Source: Monarcha castaneiventris obscurior (Eukaryota; Chordata; Aves; Passeriformes; Monarchidae). Taken from it: a stretch of DNA of 64,000 bases. Under the pieces are notes generated by a model that was given only the letters and a program-made list of their open reading frames with translations, was not told where the DNA came from and did no database searches. Shown here piece by piece: positions 53,598-64,000 of the stretch (within the stretch, counting starts at the first letter, position 1; each line of letters begins with the position of its first letter). Location: assembly GCA_026261815.1 (NCBI GenBank), contig JAMPIT010000437.1, positions 7,266,001 through 7,330,000 of the forward strand, in the 5' to 3' direction. The position numbers and the translations under genes are program-made.

Positions 53598-53749
53598 TTT
53601 TGTGTCTGAGTTTTTGTGAATTTTGCTGGGATGTTTCATCCTGATGCACTGTTACATGTGCTGTCTACTCCATGGAATCCTGCCCTGTCTGTGAAAGCAA
53701 GTGTATTGCATGTTCTCTAAGAGTAATGTAAAAAAACCCAACCTGAAGC

Positions 53750-54020
53750 AAGTTTAACAACAGTGTTTATTGTCTAGGTAAGCTGAAGTGTGAACCCTTG
53801 GTTTGAGCTTTGGTGGGGATTTGCTTTACAAGCGCTTGGAGGCAGCGCTTGCGTTGCTGAAGAAAAGGTTACAAAGTTTACAGGGAGATCTGCAAAGGTG
53901 GGTGGCAGAACCACACAATGACAATTGCACTTCAGCTGCAAATTACCCAGCTAACTCCATGGATACAGGTTAGTTGCAAAAATTAAGGAATCTCAACTAC
54001 TGTGGCCTTCAAAAAATGAC
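53750..54020 (-). other. CCDC39: CCDC39 3' untranslated region
   Basis: Short 3' UTR between the TAA at 54021-54023 and the predicted cleavage site. Its far end lies only about 150-160 bp from the predicted TTC14 end, so the two transcripts converge and probably nearly touch. Confidence 0.65.
53766..53771 (-). terminator. CCDC39: CCDC39 poly(A) signal AATAAA
   Basis: TTTATT on the + strand reads AATAAA on the - strand, about 250 nt after the CCDC39 stop. On the - strand it is followed within about 25-40 nt by a GGTTGGGTTTTTTTA stretch that suits a downstream element. Cleavage is expected near 53745-53755. Confidence 0.72.
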
Positions 54021-54180
54021 TTAAGACTTCTTGCGTTTCGAAATCCCAGAGGTGCTGCCTCTGCTGGGTGGCTGTGAGCCAAGAGCTGCTGCTTCCTCAG
54101 GGGTGGGGATAGGCAAGGTCAGCTCCACGACTTTGGCTGATGAACCCTGACTCAAGGCTGAAGTTTTTCTACTGGGAAAT
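54021..54180 (-). CDS. CCDC39: CCDC39 terminal coding exon and stop
   Basis: Acceptor TTTTTTTCTTTCAG. It completes an arginine codon, then encodes [39 protein letters not shown] and a basic end (ISKRKKS) before TAA. The KVVEL segment and lysine-rich terminus fit the family's C-terminal tail. Confidence 0.92.
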
Positions 54181-57100
54181 CTGAAAGAAAAAAATATAAT
54201 AATTAGGATCCAGAAATCCCTGCATCTAAAACAGCTGCCAAGGGTGGCTCACAATGAAGCCACCCAGTAGCCGTGTTCATTCCAGGGGAAAGCCCCTAAG
54301 GAGATCTCTGTAGCCATCACCACTAAATAGCTTCAGTAACCCCTGGGAATGTTGGATCGTAACTGGGTCAGCGTGGTACAGGCTCTGTTTGAGCATACCT
54401 TGAACAGGGGAAGAAGGTACCAGTAAAAGCATCAATATCTTCTCAATTAGGAAGGGGTGTTCACACTACCAAGTGTAAAATGTGGCTCAAAATTGTGCTT
54501 TTATAATATCAAACCACTTCTTTTAGTTAGAGCACAGTAAGCAAAAGTAAATTTAATTATTCTCTAATTACTGGGTTTTCTAAAACTGTGATGGATACCT
54601 AAGTAAACTTCCTCATGTGCTAGAAGAATGTAGTAAAGTTAAAGGACAGAGTAAGGAGGAAGTTTAGAGTCTTCAGCAAGTACAGACAGTTAAAAAGACC
54701 TTCAAGAGTGAGGAATTCTTTCACAGTTAGGGACTAATTTTGCTGGTTTAAATGCGATCTTAAAAAAATCTCAAAGCAACCCAAGTGTGTTAGAACTTAC
54801 CTGGTAGAAGGTAGTGAGTTCTGTGGGGACTGAGAAGTTTGACTACCACCAGAAGAAGCAGCTGTAGGAAGCTCTAAATTGAACTAGAAAATTTGGAAAG
54901 AAAAAACAAGTTGACCTGATGGTTGTATAACAGACCTGGGATATCAGGAGCATTTACAGGGCTTGGCATATGAAGAGATGTTGAAAGCAGGTGAACACTT
55001 TCCTGCTTTACCAGATTGTGACTTGTCCTTGAAAGACACTCAGTAATAGGCTGGAGCTCTCAAGATTTTGGTGGCAGTTAACTGGAAAGCTCACCTTGTC
55101 AAAGTACATTTGAAAGGCTGCAGTTAAACCAGGATTTGCTTCTAGAACATCAGCTATCACTTGGTTGACAGTTCTGTTGAAGCCTTTCAGTTCACGAAGA
55201 TGAATGTCTCTCTCTTCCAGTGTTTCTCCACCCTGAGACTGAATTTCTCTGGATAGTCTGGAACACTTAACACAAATATTTTTAAAGTGTTGTTCTTATG
55301 AAAATACAACACTTTTTCAGACACCTGCTAAGTTTAACCCACAGAGTGTAACCCACACTACTACCTATCAGTATAAAGTTAGAAGTTCTCATCAATAAAA
55401 ACACAAACCTGTTTTATAACCCTTTCTAGTTTTCGCTTCTGTTCTTCAATGTCTTTTTTCAGCTGCAAAATAAGAGCTTGTTTTTCCTGCTTTTGCTCTT
55501 CAAAGAGGGCCTGCTGCTTCTGTACTATATCAAAGTGTTGTTGCATGCTCTGCAAATTCATTTGAACAGTAGTATTAGTTTATAAAGCAGTTTATTAGTT
55601 TATAAAGCCTTTCACCTTTTGTATTTGTGGAAGGGTCTGTTGTCATTACTACTTCTAAATGTAGCTCAAGCAGTTAGTGCTAATGTTAACTTGAAACTTT
55701 CTGCCAGTCCAGCTGTTTGGTGGATACACACCTGGACAAAGCAACTTCCAGGTAACATACATCACTGTTAAAGGTACTGTTAATGAAGTTACAGGTATAT
55801 CTTTTAAGATGTATCTCATAGTGGCTACAAACTACGTGGCATCTTACCAACTTAGCAGTGCAAGCTATACTAAAAAAACCCCAACATTGTTTCCTGTAGG
55901 AAAAGAGGGATGGCTTTGACTGGAATGAATAAAATCAGCTCCCTAAGGGCAGCTGGGTTTTTAAATAAATAAATAAATAAAATTTTTAAAAATTAAAAGG
56001 CAGGAATGGGTTTGCTGCAATACCTCATTATATCCCAGGACTTATTCCCCAGTGAAGATCTGTGTCCCTTTTCTTTACCTTAAGAAATAACATCTCTGAA
56101 ATTAGAGCTATGTCCTGTGGTGGGAGAATAAGCAATAAGGAGTGATTGTTGACTATAGGTGGTAAGGCAGGGCTTAGAACAATCATGTGAAATATGACCA
56201 CCTGCCTTTGCTTTTCTTCTGCCTAATAACATAACTGAAATGTCACACATCAGAATTGTGTTCCTTTTCCTTAAGGTCCAAGTGGCTTTTTGATAACCAG
56301 GGGAACCATAAGTGAGTCCTTGCTGTGGAGCCTGAACACAATCTCTTGTTGGCCTGCATTTAGTGCTCAGCCTGCTAAATTACAAGTCAGCTAAATTAAT
56401 CCAGTTTAGCTGAGGCACCCTCAAAGACCATAAAACTGAATCTGTTCAGTTTCAGTTTTTATATTATTTTAGAAATTTGTATTATTTCAGAAAAATTCTG
56501 TGTGGATTTTAATCTGCAGTGCTGGACAGGGTGGTACAATAGTGGTGTGTGCTGCACATGAACACAGCTGCTTTAGTGGCTGCCAGAACAGCAGCTGTCA
56601 GTGCATGTGGGAGTCTGAAACTTCTAGCTGTATGTGACTAAACACCTGAAGTTTTAGTGTGATTCAAGAAAATTCAAATAAGCACTCACTTTTTGAAAGG
56701 GGAGGTACAGACTTCTAAAAATCATATCTTAATAAAAGAGCAGAAAAAAAGTTGTACGACAATTTCCTATTATTCCTCTAGGATGACTTGTATGGATTTA
56801 GCTACATGCTGCAGTCTTGTCTGACTGGAACTTGTATTTTACCTGGACGTTTTCCTGAAGTTCCTTGATCTTTCTTTGTTTGTATCTGTATTTTTCATCA
56901 GCATCCCTTTTATCCTTTTCTAGTTTCAATTTTTCCTCAAGTTCCTCACCTGTGATCCCAAACAATGAGGCAGCATTATTGCTGTGTATACAACTAAATT
57001 TTCACTTGAAAATAAGTTACATTTTAAAGTAACTGCACCTCAGAGTATTACTATATTGGTATTGGCAGTATTTCAGCGGCTCAGGGTTTGAGGGGTTTTT

Positions 57101-60100
57101 AAATACTCTCTTACTAATTGCAATACACTGTGAAAAAGCAACTGGCTTCATGAAGGAGAATGTTTTAAGAGCTACTGGTTCCAGAGCCAGCAGAGGGCAC
57201 AAAAATAACAAGTATTATTTAGAATTAAGTTCTATTTCACATACTATTCAAGGCAGTCCCTGAGACAGCGTTTCTGTAGTTTCTGTTCCAGTTTTTAAGT
57301 ACACACAAGCTGTTTTCCGCAGCTATGATTTCTTTTTCAGCTTTGCGGATCTTTGCATCCAAATCATCACCTTCTTGTTGAAGTGCTTCCTTTTCCTGTG
57401 CAGCCTGAAAGCAAAACCAATATTTTAGGTGACTGCAGACATACTGAAAATATTATGATAATTATATAGAAAATATTTATTATACAGCAGTATTTAGGGG
57501 TTAAAACCACTTGAAGTGAGATTTGGGTGACTAGGGAACTGGAAGGAGGAGTTATTTACAGTACTGAAGTTCTTGGAGGTGTTTCATCCACGTGCACTTC
57601 ATGATGGGTACCTGCCTCTCTGCCTAAGCTCACTTAGACCTGCCCAGCAGCATCTACAGCCTGTACAGAGCAGTCTCTGTGCCTCACACTGCTGATGTGA
57701 GCCACAGCACGTGCTTTACCTCTGCTTCCTTCACCCACAGAATCCAAGATTTGATTGTACATTATGTAACCACTGAGAGACTGTTAGAAGTCACTCAGTT
57801 TGGGAATTCATCACTTGTAACTCCTCACTGATCTGACCAGTAGATTTAAGAAACAGCCAGCAGGTGAAGTGTTTTCTATAGCTCCTTGGAAGATGTGATA
57901 TGGTGAAAAATCTCCATAGAGGGTAGAGGGAGTTTTATACACCCACAGTGACCACATGGCTTCTGCCGAGGGTCTTCTGCTGTCCTGGAACTCACAGTAG
58001 CACAAATACCATCATTAAGAAATTTAGAATTTGAGAATAAGAAAAATATGAACTTCAGAGCAAAGCTCACAGCTAAAAGTGTGTGACTTTAACAGGAAAT
58101 GAGAGAATTTGTGGAGATCAAAACTAACAGATTCTTGTTCAAGAACCAGGGTATTGCATTATGGATAAAGACTGATTTTCTCTTTTTTCCAGTGAAAAGC
58201 TGAAGTATACATAGGTGATTGGTAAGTGAAAGGGGAAAGCAGACAGGTATATTTCAAGGTATAAACCTCATATGGTAAAATGAATATCTGGAAATAACTC
58301 TGACAGGTAGAAAAACTTAAAGGTCAAGTGAGACTCCAATAAAATTGTTTTCAGTTCATAGTTGATTATCACTTGACCAGTAATTCTTTTGTTTTTGTAA
58401 ATTAATGAGCACTAAAGTGAAATTTTCAAACTGCTCAGAATTAAGGCCCCACATAGATTCTTGTGAAATTACTGTATCATTTAAATAACCAATGGTGTCA
58501 GATAATGTAAAACAATTAGACTCAAAGTAGGCAGTAGGCAAGGAGGTTGTCTTGGAGCCCAGGGAAATCTATAGCTTAAATAATTGAATTACAATGAATT
58601 ATGTTGATGAAGTACCTTAATTACATAGTAGGCCTGACTTTTCATCTCCTCTCCTTCAGGTGACATGGAAAGAGTAAACATTTCATATCTGCATTTCAGT
58701 CTATCAATTTTCCACAGGCGATCTTGAAATTCAGCACTGATTTGTTTGGGGAGAAAATAAATGGGTTGAGAAAGTGTTTGTCTGGTACTGTTTTGTGGGC
58801 AGTTCTTGCTGCAGCAGTTTAAATTCCTGTTATTCCAGCAGCCTGTACCAGGAATTGTGCTGCTACTGGTCTTGCTTGCTTTCTGTGTTCTCCCAGCCAC
58901 AAACATCCCTTGTTCTGGTTACCTATGTGACTTTTGCAGTTCTTAATGGAGCCGAATCTGTTTTGACATCCCAGATCACTGCATCCTGGGAGGCTGTGCC
59001 GCAGTCCTTCCCCAGATTTACAGGTCTGGCATTTCGCTCCCAGAGCTGCCCCCTGCTGCTGGTACCTGAACATTCCCACTGCAGAATCGGTGTGAGGCAC
59101 AGCCGGAAACAGCCCCAACTCAGACTCTGTGCAAGTGTCCAGGAGCTGGGTGATACCAAAGGAAGAAGGCCACAATCTGTGCTCTCAGCGAGCAGTGAAG
59201 CCTCAGGCACACTAAATCACTCCAATTCCCGTTGTGTGGGGTGTTCAGCTGCTGAAGTGTTCACTTTTGGCTGAATCTAGATACTGGGATTTCAGGGCTA
59301 AAACCATCCCAGATACTTTGCACTGGTTGTTACAGGAGGGAAACATATTTCTATGTTGTTGCTTTATAAGAGGGTGCATATGTAATTAATAAGATTTAAT
59401 TTGCTACATGGGATACGTAATGGAAAGCTCATGAGTTAAAAACAAGAAAAAGCTCAACCAAACCAAACACACCACAAAACAAACCAGTTGTACTGTTTAA
59501 ATCAAGCATGTTTTATCAAGCAGCTGGGAGTAAACCCTCTTTAAAAGCAACTTTTCCATTTCATATGCTTTGGCATACCTCCAGACACATGGCTTCACAT
59601 GTCCAGATTAATTTGAAAAAGGCAGAGTCACACACACAGTGTTTACTGTAAAAAGATGTCTGTGACGGAGGTTTCCTCTCAGTTCTGCTAAGGATCCTCC
59701 CTCACAGCAAGGCCACTGATCTCCTGTTCACCAAGGGGTTAAAGCTGCAGCCTGGGGGTCACAGAAGGGGTCTCTTGCTGTCCTCAGCTGTCCTGGTAGA
59801 TAACTGAGCAAGATTTATTTAATCTTCAATTTCTCTAATGGTGAAGCTGGGTAAAATGCTTCTCTTTTTAGTGTGTCCCCATAAAAAATGTACTCACTCA
59901 AAGCTACAAGTTTAATTTCTCTAAGAACAGTTACCTCATACGATGCCGTTCCTGATCCAACAGCCTTATCTGGGAATCCAGCATTGCTTTATGGATCCTG
60001 ATTTCCTCAGTTCTTTCTGCTATGGCTTTCTTTAACTCCAGTTGTTGTTTTTCCAGTGTTAGAACTTTCTCTGCTTTATTACACAGAGTATTTCGAAGGC

Positions 60101-62035
60101 GCTTCAGTTCTAGTTTTAAGAGATTATCTTCAACCATCATCTCCTAATAAGTGTCAGATGTTATCAAAATAAGAAATCATTGTTTTAATTAAGATTATTT
60201 ATAATTTAGTAAGTAATGATGTAGCACTGTGGAAGGCAGATGACACCCCAACAAAGCAAATTGTCCTATATTAGTAAAGTTGCAAAATAATACTGTACCT
60301 GCTTAATGTGTTTTGCTTTTTTTAACTCCTGAAGCGATCTCTCATTGAAAAGAGTTAGTTCTTCTATCTTCTCAATCAAACCACTTGCTGCTTCTCTTGT
60401 CTTATCAATTGCTCTCTTGGTGATTTGGACATCATTCTGTTTCAAAATAAGTTATATTGAACTTATTTCAGTGAATGTAAATTGCAACAAAAGCTACCAG
60501 TTAACTTTAAATGAGAGGTATTTAAATCCTGGAACCAGGAACCATCCTCATGATGTGTCCATATGCTGCTCTGCAAACTGCATGGCATGTCCTCATGCAG
60601 AGTGCTGCATGGGGCCTTTGGACAACTTTAAATGCAACTGTACTTAGGAATTCATGAAAAATACAAAAGTAATAGCTTCACAAAACAGCATTCTCCTATT
60701 TCTGCATGGGTCAAATGATAAACTCAGACATTTGCAAGCATCAGTCACATCTTGATGAAAGCTCAGCTTGTCTTTCCAACATTCAATGCTTGTCTTCATG
60801 CTAAGGTGTCTCACTTGGGCCACAATATTCTATTTTTCTGGAAGCTATAGGGAATATATGAAGTTTTCCACATGAGTTACACAAAGTTCAGATAACCTTT
60901 AGTCTAATACCAACTTCTTAATTACTAAGACCCAATCTACTTAATTCACTGAGGTTTCTAAATGATACACATTCAAAATGATGTTCTAAGGCAGTTACCT
61001 GAAGTTTCCTGCACAATGACTGTAGAACATCATATGCCTTTTTCTTTTCTTCTAAGGTTTTCTTACGTTCAGCAACTTTTCCTTCCAAAACTTGTCTTTC
61101 ATCTGAATTAACCTCCCCTTCTAACCGTGACAGCCGTCTCTGTATTTGCTGAATATAAAAATCCTGTTAAAATAAATTTTAAGAGAATTAATAGTCTGAG
61201 ATAAGCAAAAAACTTGGATCTAAATGTTGGCTTTAGGACAGTCACCCAATTAAGCTATTGTTTTTATAATAGTTTCTGGCTTATAGACCTCATTAGCAAA
61301 ATATCTTAGATGACTGATGAGCAGTGATGGTTTGGAGTAATCTTCTAGAAGAGTAACAAAGCACCCTCAGCACAGGCTGCTGTAGGGAAGCTTACAATGG
61401 AGTTGCCATCTTGTTGCTACCAGTGGATGCTGATATAAAAGAGCAAATTTTCAAAGTGGTGCATAGGAAATATGCACATAATCCAATTAGTAAATAACAG
61501 GATTTTGGCATGTACCTCTTGTATTGCTTTAAAAATATACCCTGAGGTGTCTGTGGTTCAGAGGGATCAAAGTAAAGAATGGATTTTAGGAATTAGTGGG
61601 AAAAGCAGCTGATCCAAAAAAATAATGAAACACCCAAGTACAAAATGTAGGTGATACTTTAGCAAGTTTCAGTAATTCCAATTTTATCTGTACATCTAGA
61701 GACAGAAATAAATGCAGACTTCAAGTGATACTGCATAACATTTCCAAAATGGAAAACCATTACAGATTACAGAATTCAAGCAACGTGCTATCAGTAGACT
61801 CAAGAAACAATCATAGTATGAAAATACATTAACATTTTACCTGGTCATATATTAACCCTTGTTGTTTTAACAGATCTGCGTCAAGTTTGCGCAGTCGACT
61901 CTTGAGATTTTTAAGTGATTTTTGACCTCCATCAATTTCTGCCAGAACAATCTTCTCCTTATCCCTCTGCCCTTTTAACTCCTGAGTCTTCTTGAAAAGT
62001 AGGTCCTTTAACCTACTCATTTCGTTTTCTTTTTC
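54021..62035 (-). CDS. CCDC39: CCDC39, coiled-coil domain protein 39 (3' part, 11 coding exons; 5' part off the right edge)
   Basis: On the - strand, exons 62035-61841, 61163-60999, 60436-60299, 60143-59935, 58736-58616, 57404-57245, 56949-56843, 55549-55409, 55265-55095, 54883-54801 and 54180-54021 join in consistent phase into 1650 nt: 549 residues plus TAA. The product is nearly continuous coiled coil and resembles the C-terminal ~550 of the ~940 residues of vertebrate CCDC39 ([61 protein letters not shown]). It ends in a Ser/Pro-rich basic tail. In known biology CCDC39 and CCDC40 form the axonemal 96-nm ruler needed for inner dynein arm and nexin-link placement; human loss causes primary ciliary dyskinesia. 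It is convergent with TTC14. Confidence 0.96.
54801..54883 (-). CDS. CCDC39: CCDC39 coding exon, second from the end
   Basis: Acceptor ATTTTCTAG, donor GTAAGT. It encodes [20 protein letters not shown] then QNSLPST and two bases of an arginine codon. LELPTA is shared with other CCDC39 proteins; the rest is a Ser-rich disordered tail. Confidence 0.92.
55095..55265 (-). CDS. CCDC39: CCDC39 coding exon, third from the end
   Basis: Has 57 codons, [20 protein letters not shown], then [20 protein letters not shown] and [10 protein letters not shown]; donor GTGAGC. The acceptor TGTGTTAAG was chosen over a CAG 8 nt downstream because only it keeps the frame and restores the family's Cys-x-(K/R)-Leu start. 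Confidence 0.88.
55409..55549 (-). CDS. CCDC39: CCDC39 coding exon, fourth from the end
   Basis: Acceptor AATTTGCAG, donor GTTTGT. It has 47 codons from [20 protein letters not shown] to [17 protein letters not shown]. Phase 0 at both ends. Confidence 0.93.
55962..55982. repeat. TAAA tetranucleotide microsatellite in a CCDC39 intron
   Basis: Five TAAA units in the intron between the fifth- and fourth-from-last coding exons. Confidence 0.85.
56843..56949 (-). CDS. CCDC39: CCDC39 coding exon, fifth from the end
   Basis: Acceptor GGGATCACAG, donor GTAAAA. It completes the split serine and encodes [20 protein letters not shown] then [15 protein letters not shown]; coiled coil, leaving in phase 0. 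Confidence 0.93.
57245..57404 (-). CDS. CCDC39: CCDC39 coding exon, sixth from the end
   Basis: Acceptor TTTTGCTTTCAG, donor GTATGT. It encodes [52 protein letters not shown] and one base of a split serine codon. The second half is less conserved than neighbouring exons, but the length to the next conserved block (DEKYRYKQR) matches the family. Confidence 0.9.
57405..58615 (-). other. CCDC39: CCDC39 intron (1211 nt)
   Basis: Lies between the seventh- and sixth-from-last coding exons. The bounding exons join in phase 0 (VIK to AAQEK), so no coding exon is missing. Only AT-rich noncoding DNA is seen. Confidence 0.7.
58616..58736 (-). CDS. CCDC39: CCDC39 coding exon, seventh from the end
   Basis: Acceptor AACAAATCAG (pyrimidine-poor near the AG), donor GTACTT. 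The split codon gives S, then [20 protein letters not shown] and [15 protein letters not shown], the conserved non-coil hinge of CCDC39. Confidence 0.94.
58737..59934 (-). other. CCDC39: CCDC39 intron (1198 nt)
   Basis: The flanking exons share a split serine codon, which confirms the intron. It contains a 166-codon open frame on the + strand (58774-59274) with no recognisable domain, and an A/C-rich patch at about 59445-59487. Confidence 0.7.
59935..60143 (-). CDS. CCDC39: CCDC39 coding exon, eighth from the end
   Basis: Acceptor CACTTATTAG, donor GTAACT. It encodes [18 protein letters not shown], then [20 protein letters not shown] and DQERHRM. This is one of the best conserved CCDC39 stretches. 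It exits in phase 2. Confidence 0.95.
60299..60436 (-). CDS. CCDC39: CCDC39 coding exon, ninth from the end
   Basis: Acceptor TTGAAACAG, donor GTACAG. It has 46 codons, [20 protein letters not shown] and onward to KKAKHIKQ; coiled coil with a clear heptad feel. Phase 0 at both ends. Confidence 0.93.
60999..61163 (-). CDS. CCDC39: CCDC39 coding exon, tenth from the end
   Basis: Acceptor TTTTAACAG, donor GTAACT. Its 55 codons begin [17 protein letters not shown], a segment strongly conserved in CCDC39. Phase 0 at both ends. Confidence 0.95.
61841..62035 (-). CDS. CCDC39: CCDC39 coding exon, eleventh from the end (first in window)
   Basis: The acceptor reads TTTTCACCAG on the - strand and the donor is GTAAAA. 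Its 65 codons start [20 protein letters not shown] and end [11 protein letters not shown]; all coiled coil, phase 0 at both ends. Confidence 0.94.
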
Positions 62036-64000
62036 CTGGTGAAAATTGATCATTAAGTAGAAGAAAGAAGTAATCAATCACATCAGAACTGATTTCTGAA
62101 GAATTATTTGCTTTTATTAACCATATATAGAAAAAAATATTACTATATCCATTAATATGAACATGGAATTTTGCAAGTCTTCAAAATGGTTGGCAAAAAA
62201 AGTATTTGACTTTTGAAAGAGAGTGTAATATTTTTTATTCATTTCTTAAAACTCTAATCCTACCCTACAATTACATGATTTTTTCCCCAGTTATAGAAAT
62301 GCTACTCTTTTCAGCCTTTCAGAAAACTAAATTCCTGTCACTCTTTTCAGAAAACCTCCTTACTGCCTTCAGCATCTGTGAATATTTGAGAAATATAATA
62401 CAAAGCTTTTCAGTGGTTTATTAAATCTTGTAACGCTGTGTGTGCACATGTATGTACGTGTGTGTTTATCTAAGATGGAATAATTCTGAAAAATTACACT
62501 TTCTAAAATCACTTCCTTTTTCTCAGATGTAAGTTGCCATTAACACCTAAATCAGTGCAGAAAATGAGGTTTTAGTAGGATAACAAACAATGCTGAACAT
62601 TTCAGATAACCTGAAATGGACTGAAAACAATGAAAATAGAGATTTTTTTTATTTTTATAACCCTAATAAGGAAAACAATTTTATTCTTTCCCTCCCTCCT
62701 TCCACCTCTCCCACACAAGTAGCCAAAGACCTTCCAAAGCTCAGGCCATTGAGCATGCCAGTTTCCTGTGAGGTACATCCTAAAACGAGTGATGTGATTT
62801 CCCCTTCCTGTTCCAAAGGACTCATTTACATTTAGCTCAAGTCTGGTAAAGAATTTGAAGAGGTACATTTAAATTAATATGATGAACACCTGAGAACTCA
62901 CGTTTCTACATTGATTAACAGTGTGTTTATTCTTGGTTTAATTTGCATGTAAGCATCTTGCTGGCTTAAATAATGGTGAAAGAATTTAATGCCTTCTCTA
63001 CGGGTTTGTAATCACATTGCACATTTTACCCAACAGAATTTTTTTGTAGTTGAACTTGCTGTAAGTGCAATTCCAAATTCAAAACTCAGGATGTAAGAGG
63101 CAAGTGTAAGTTTAATATGAAATTATTATGGACTGTAGCACACGTCAGTGAGCTTTGCATCATGACTGAATAAAGGAACTTTCTTCTGGAAGCAAACTAT
63201 TTTTTAAGCATGTGGCAAATGCTGAGCTGTATTTCTGAAGCTAATGACAATGATGAATTCATCCACTGACACTGGCTCATGATTTGACCTTTACCTCATA
63301 GTCTTTATTGCATATCTAAATGAATTTATTGAACAGAAATTGTTGCTCTCCCTTTAAGTGAGGTTGTTAACAGAGATAAGACATTCAATAAGCTTCACTG
63401 TGCAACAGTGTTTTGCCACAAATTGAAGAGGGAGAAGCACCACAGAACTAGAGAGCAAAACAGTGACATTTCATCCACATTGTTCCTGTAAATATCCCTT
63501 CACAGTAAATTAACAGATGCAGCAAATAGCCATGTGTGTCTAATGGTGATGGAAGGGAGGCTTCTGACTAATACATTACAGACATTGTTCAAGAACAGTT
63601 CATCCTAGCTAAAATATTCCCCTGGAGCTGTGGAGCTGCCAAGCTCAATGTCATCTTAGGTTATCCGCCACAGACACGAGGAAAGAAACCCTGCTAAGGC
63701 TTTAGCCACCCTGCAAACTGTCTTAAGGGGAAGCAAATGAGGTTTTCATTTTAATGAAATGCTACACCATTACAACTTGTTTTTAAATTATCTGAAAAGC
63801 CAAAACAGTAAGGCTTGTAATTTAAGAAACTCTTTATAAAGGAAAGACAACCTGTCTCTAGTTTCTGAAAGTAGATTTAAAATGTGTGATTAATGCCTGT
63901 GGAGTTAAAAAGTTGGAAAAATAACATGCAATCTACTGCAAGGCATTATTTCACATGCATGCTACAAGAAACACAAAACAGGGAAGAAAAAAAAGAGCAT
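62036..64000 (-). other. CCDC39: CCDC39 intron continuing off the right edge
   Basis: At least 1965 nt lie upstream of the first CCDC39 exon in the window. I saw no further coiled-coil exon here with usable splice sites. Content is AT-rich and unremarkable, with short poly-A/T runs and a small TG-rich stretch near 62432-62466. A short exon could have been missed. Confidence 0.6.

Noticed and set aside
58774..59274. 166-codon + strand frame inside a CCDC39 intron
   Set aside because: No recognisable domain, with overlapping antisense open frames of similar length. The host intron is confirmed by a split serine codon.
62602..62868. 88-codon - strand frame as a further CCDC39 exon
   Set aside because: Not coiled-coil in character, rich in Gly, Trp and Phe, and no suitable splice sites in the right phase.
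1..64000. CRISPR arrays, prokaryotic defence systems, endogenous retroviral genes
   Set aside because: No regularly spaced repeats, no operon-like gene runs and no recognisable retroviral gag, pol or env frames. The content is ordinary vertebrate nuclear DNA.

Overview
The window looks like nuclear DNA from a bird. The evidence is spliced vertebrate genes with short introns, two 5'-truncated CR1-type LINE copies in an otherwise repeat-poor AT-rich background, and a GC-rich CpG-island promoter. No bacterial operon, CRISPR array, tRNA or rRNA gene was seen. The species cannot be fixed from the sequence alone.

Two protein genes are supported, both on the right-hand side. TTC14 (tetratricopeptide repeat protein 14) is complete on the + strand. 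It has 12 coding exons between 44519 and 53118, and all splice phases agree, giving a predicted 788-residue protein with an S1-type RNA-binding domain, TPR repeats, a lysine-rich helix and a long serine/arginine/lysine-rich tail. CCDC39 (motile-cilium coiled-coil protein, part of the axonemal ruler) lies on the - strand. Its last 11 coding exons (549 residues plus stop) run from 62035 down to 54021, and its 5' half is beyond the right edge. The two genes are tail to tail, and their predicted poly(A) sites are only about 150-160 bp apart. This pairing matches the TTC14-CCDC39 neighbourhood known in other vertebrates.

Positions 1 to about 43460 hold no recognisable coding exon. The stretch is AT-rich, CpG-poor intergenic DNA with one CR1 fragment (8481-8683), a short TG microsatellite, an A-rich tract, and a few stretches that look like conserved regulatory DNA, most clearly 38560-39420, which has four TAATTA homeodomain-core sites. 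A second CR1 copy (43463-43912) abuts the TTC14 CpG island. That island also carries a 22-bp GC-rich minisatellite and GC boxes.

The two genes do not form a pathway. TTC14 is probably a nuclear RNA-associated factor, whereas CCDC39 organises inner dynein arms and nexin links in motile cilia. Their connection is positional: they share one very short intergenic 3' region. I found no convincing new biological system. The best leads are the ORF-dense stretch in TTC14 intron 10, the promoter minisatellite/CR1 arrangement, the shared 3' region, and a weak, ambiguous CCDC39 splice acceptor.
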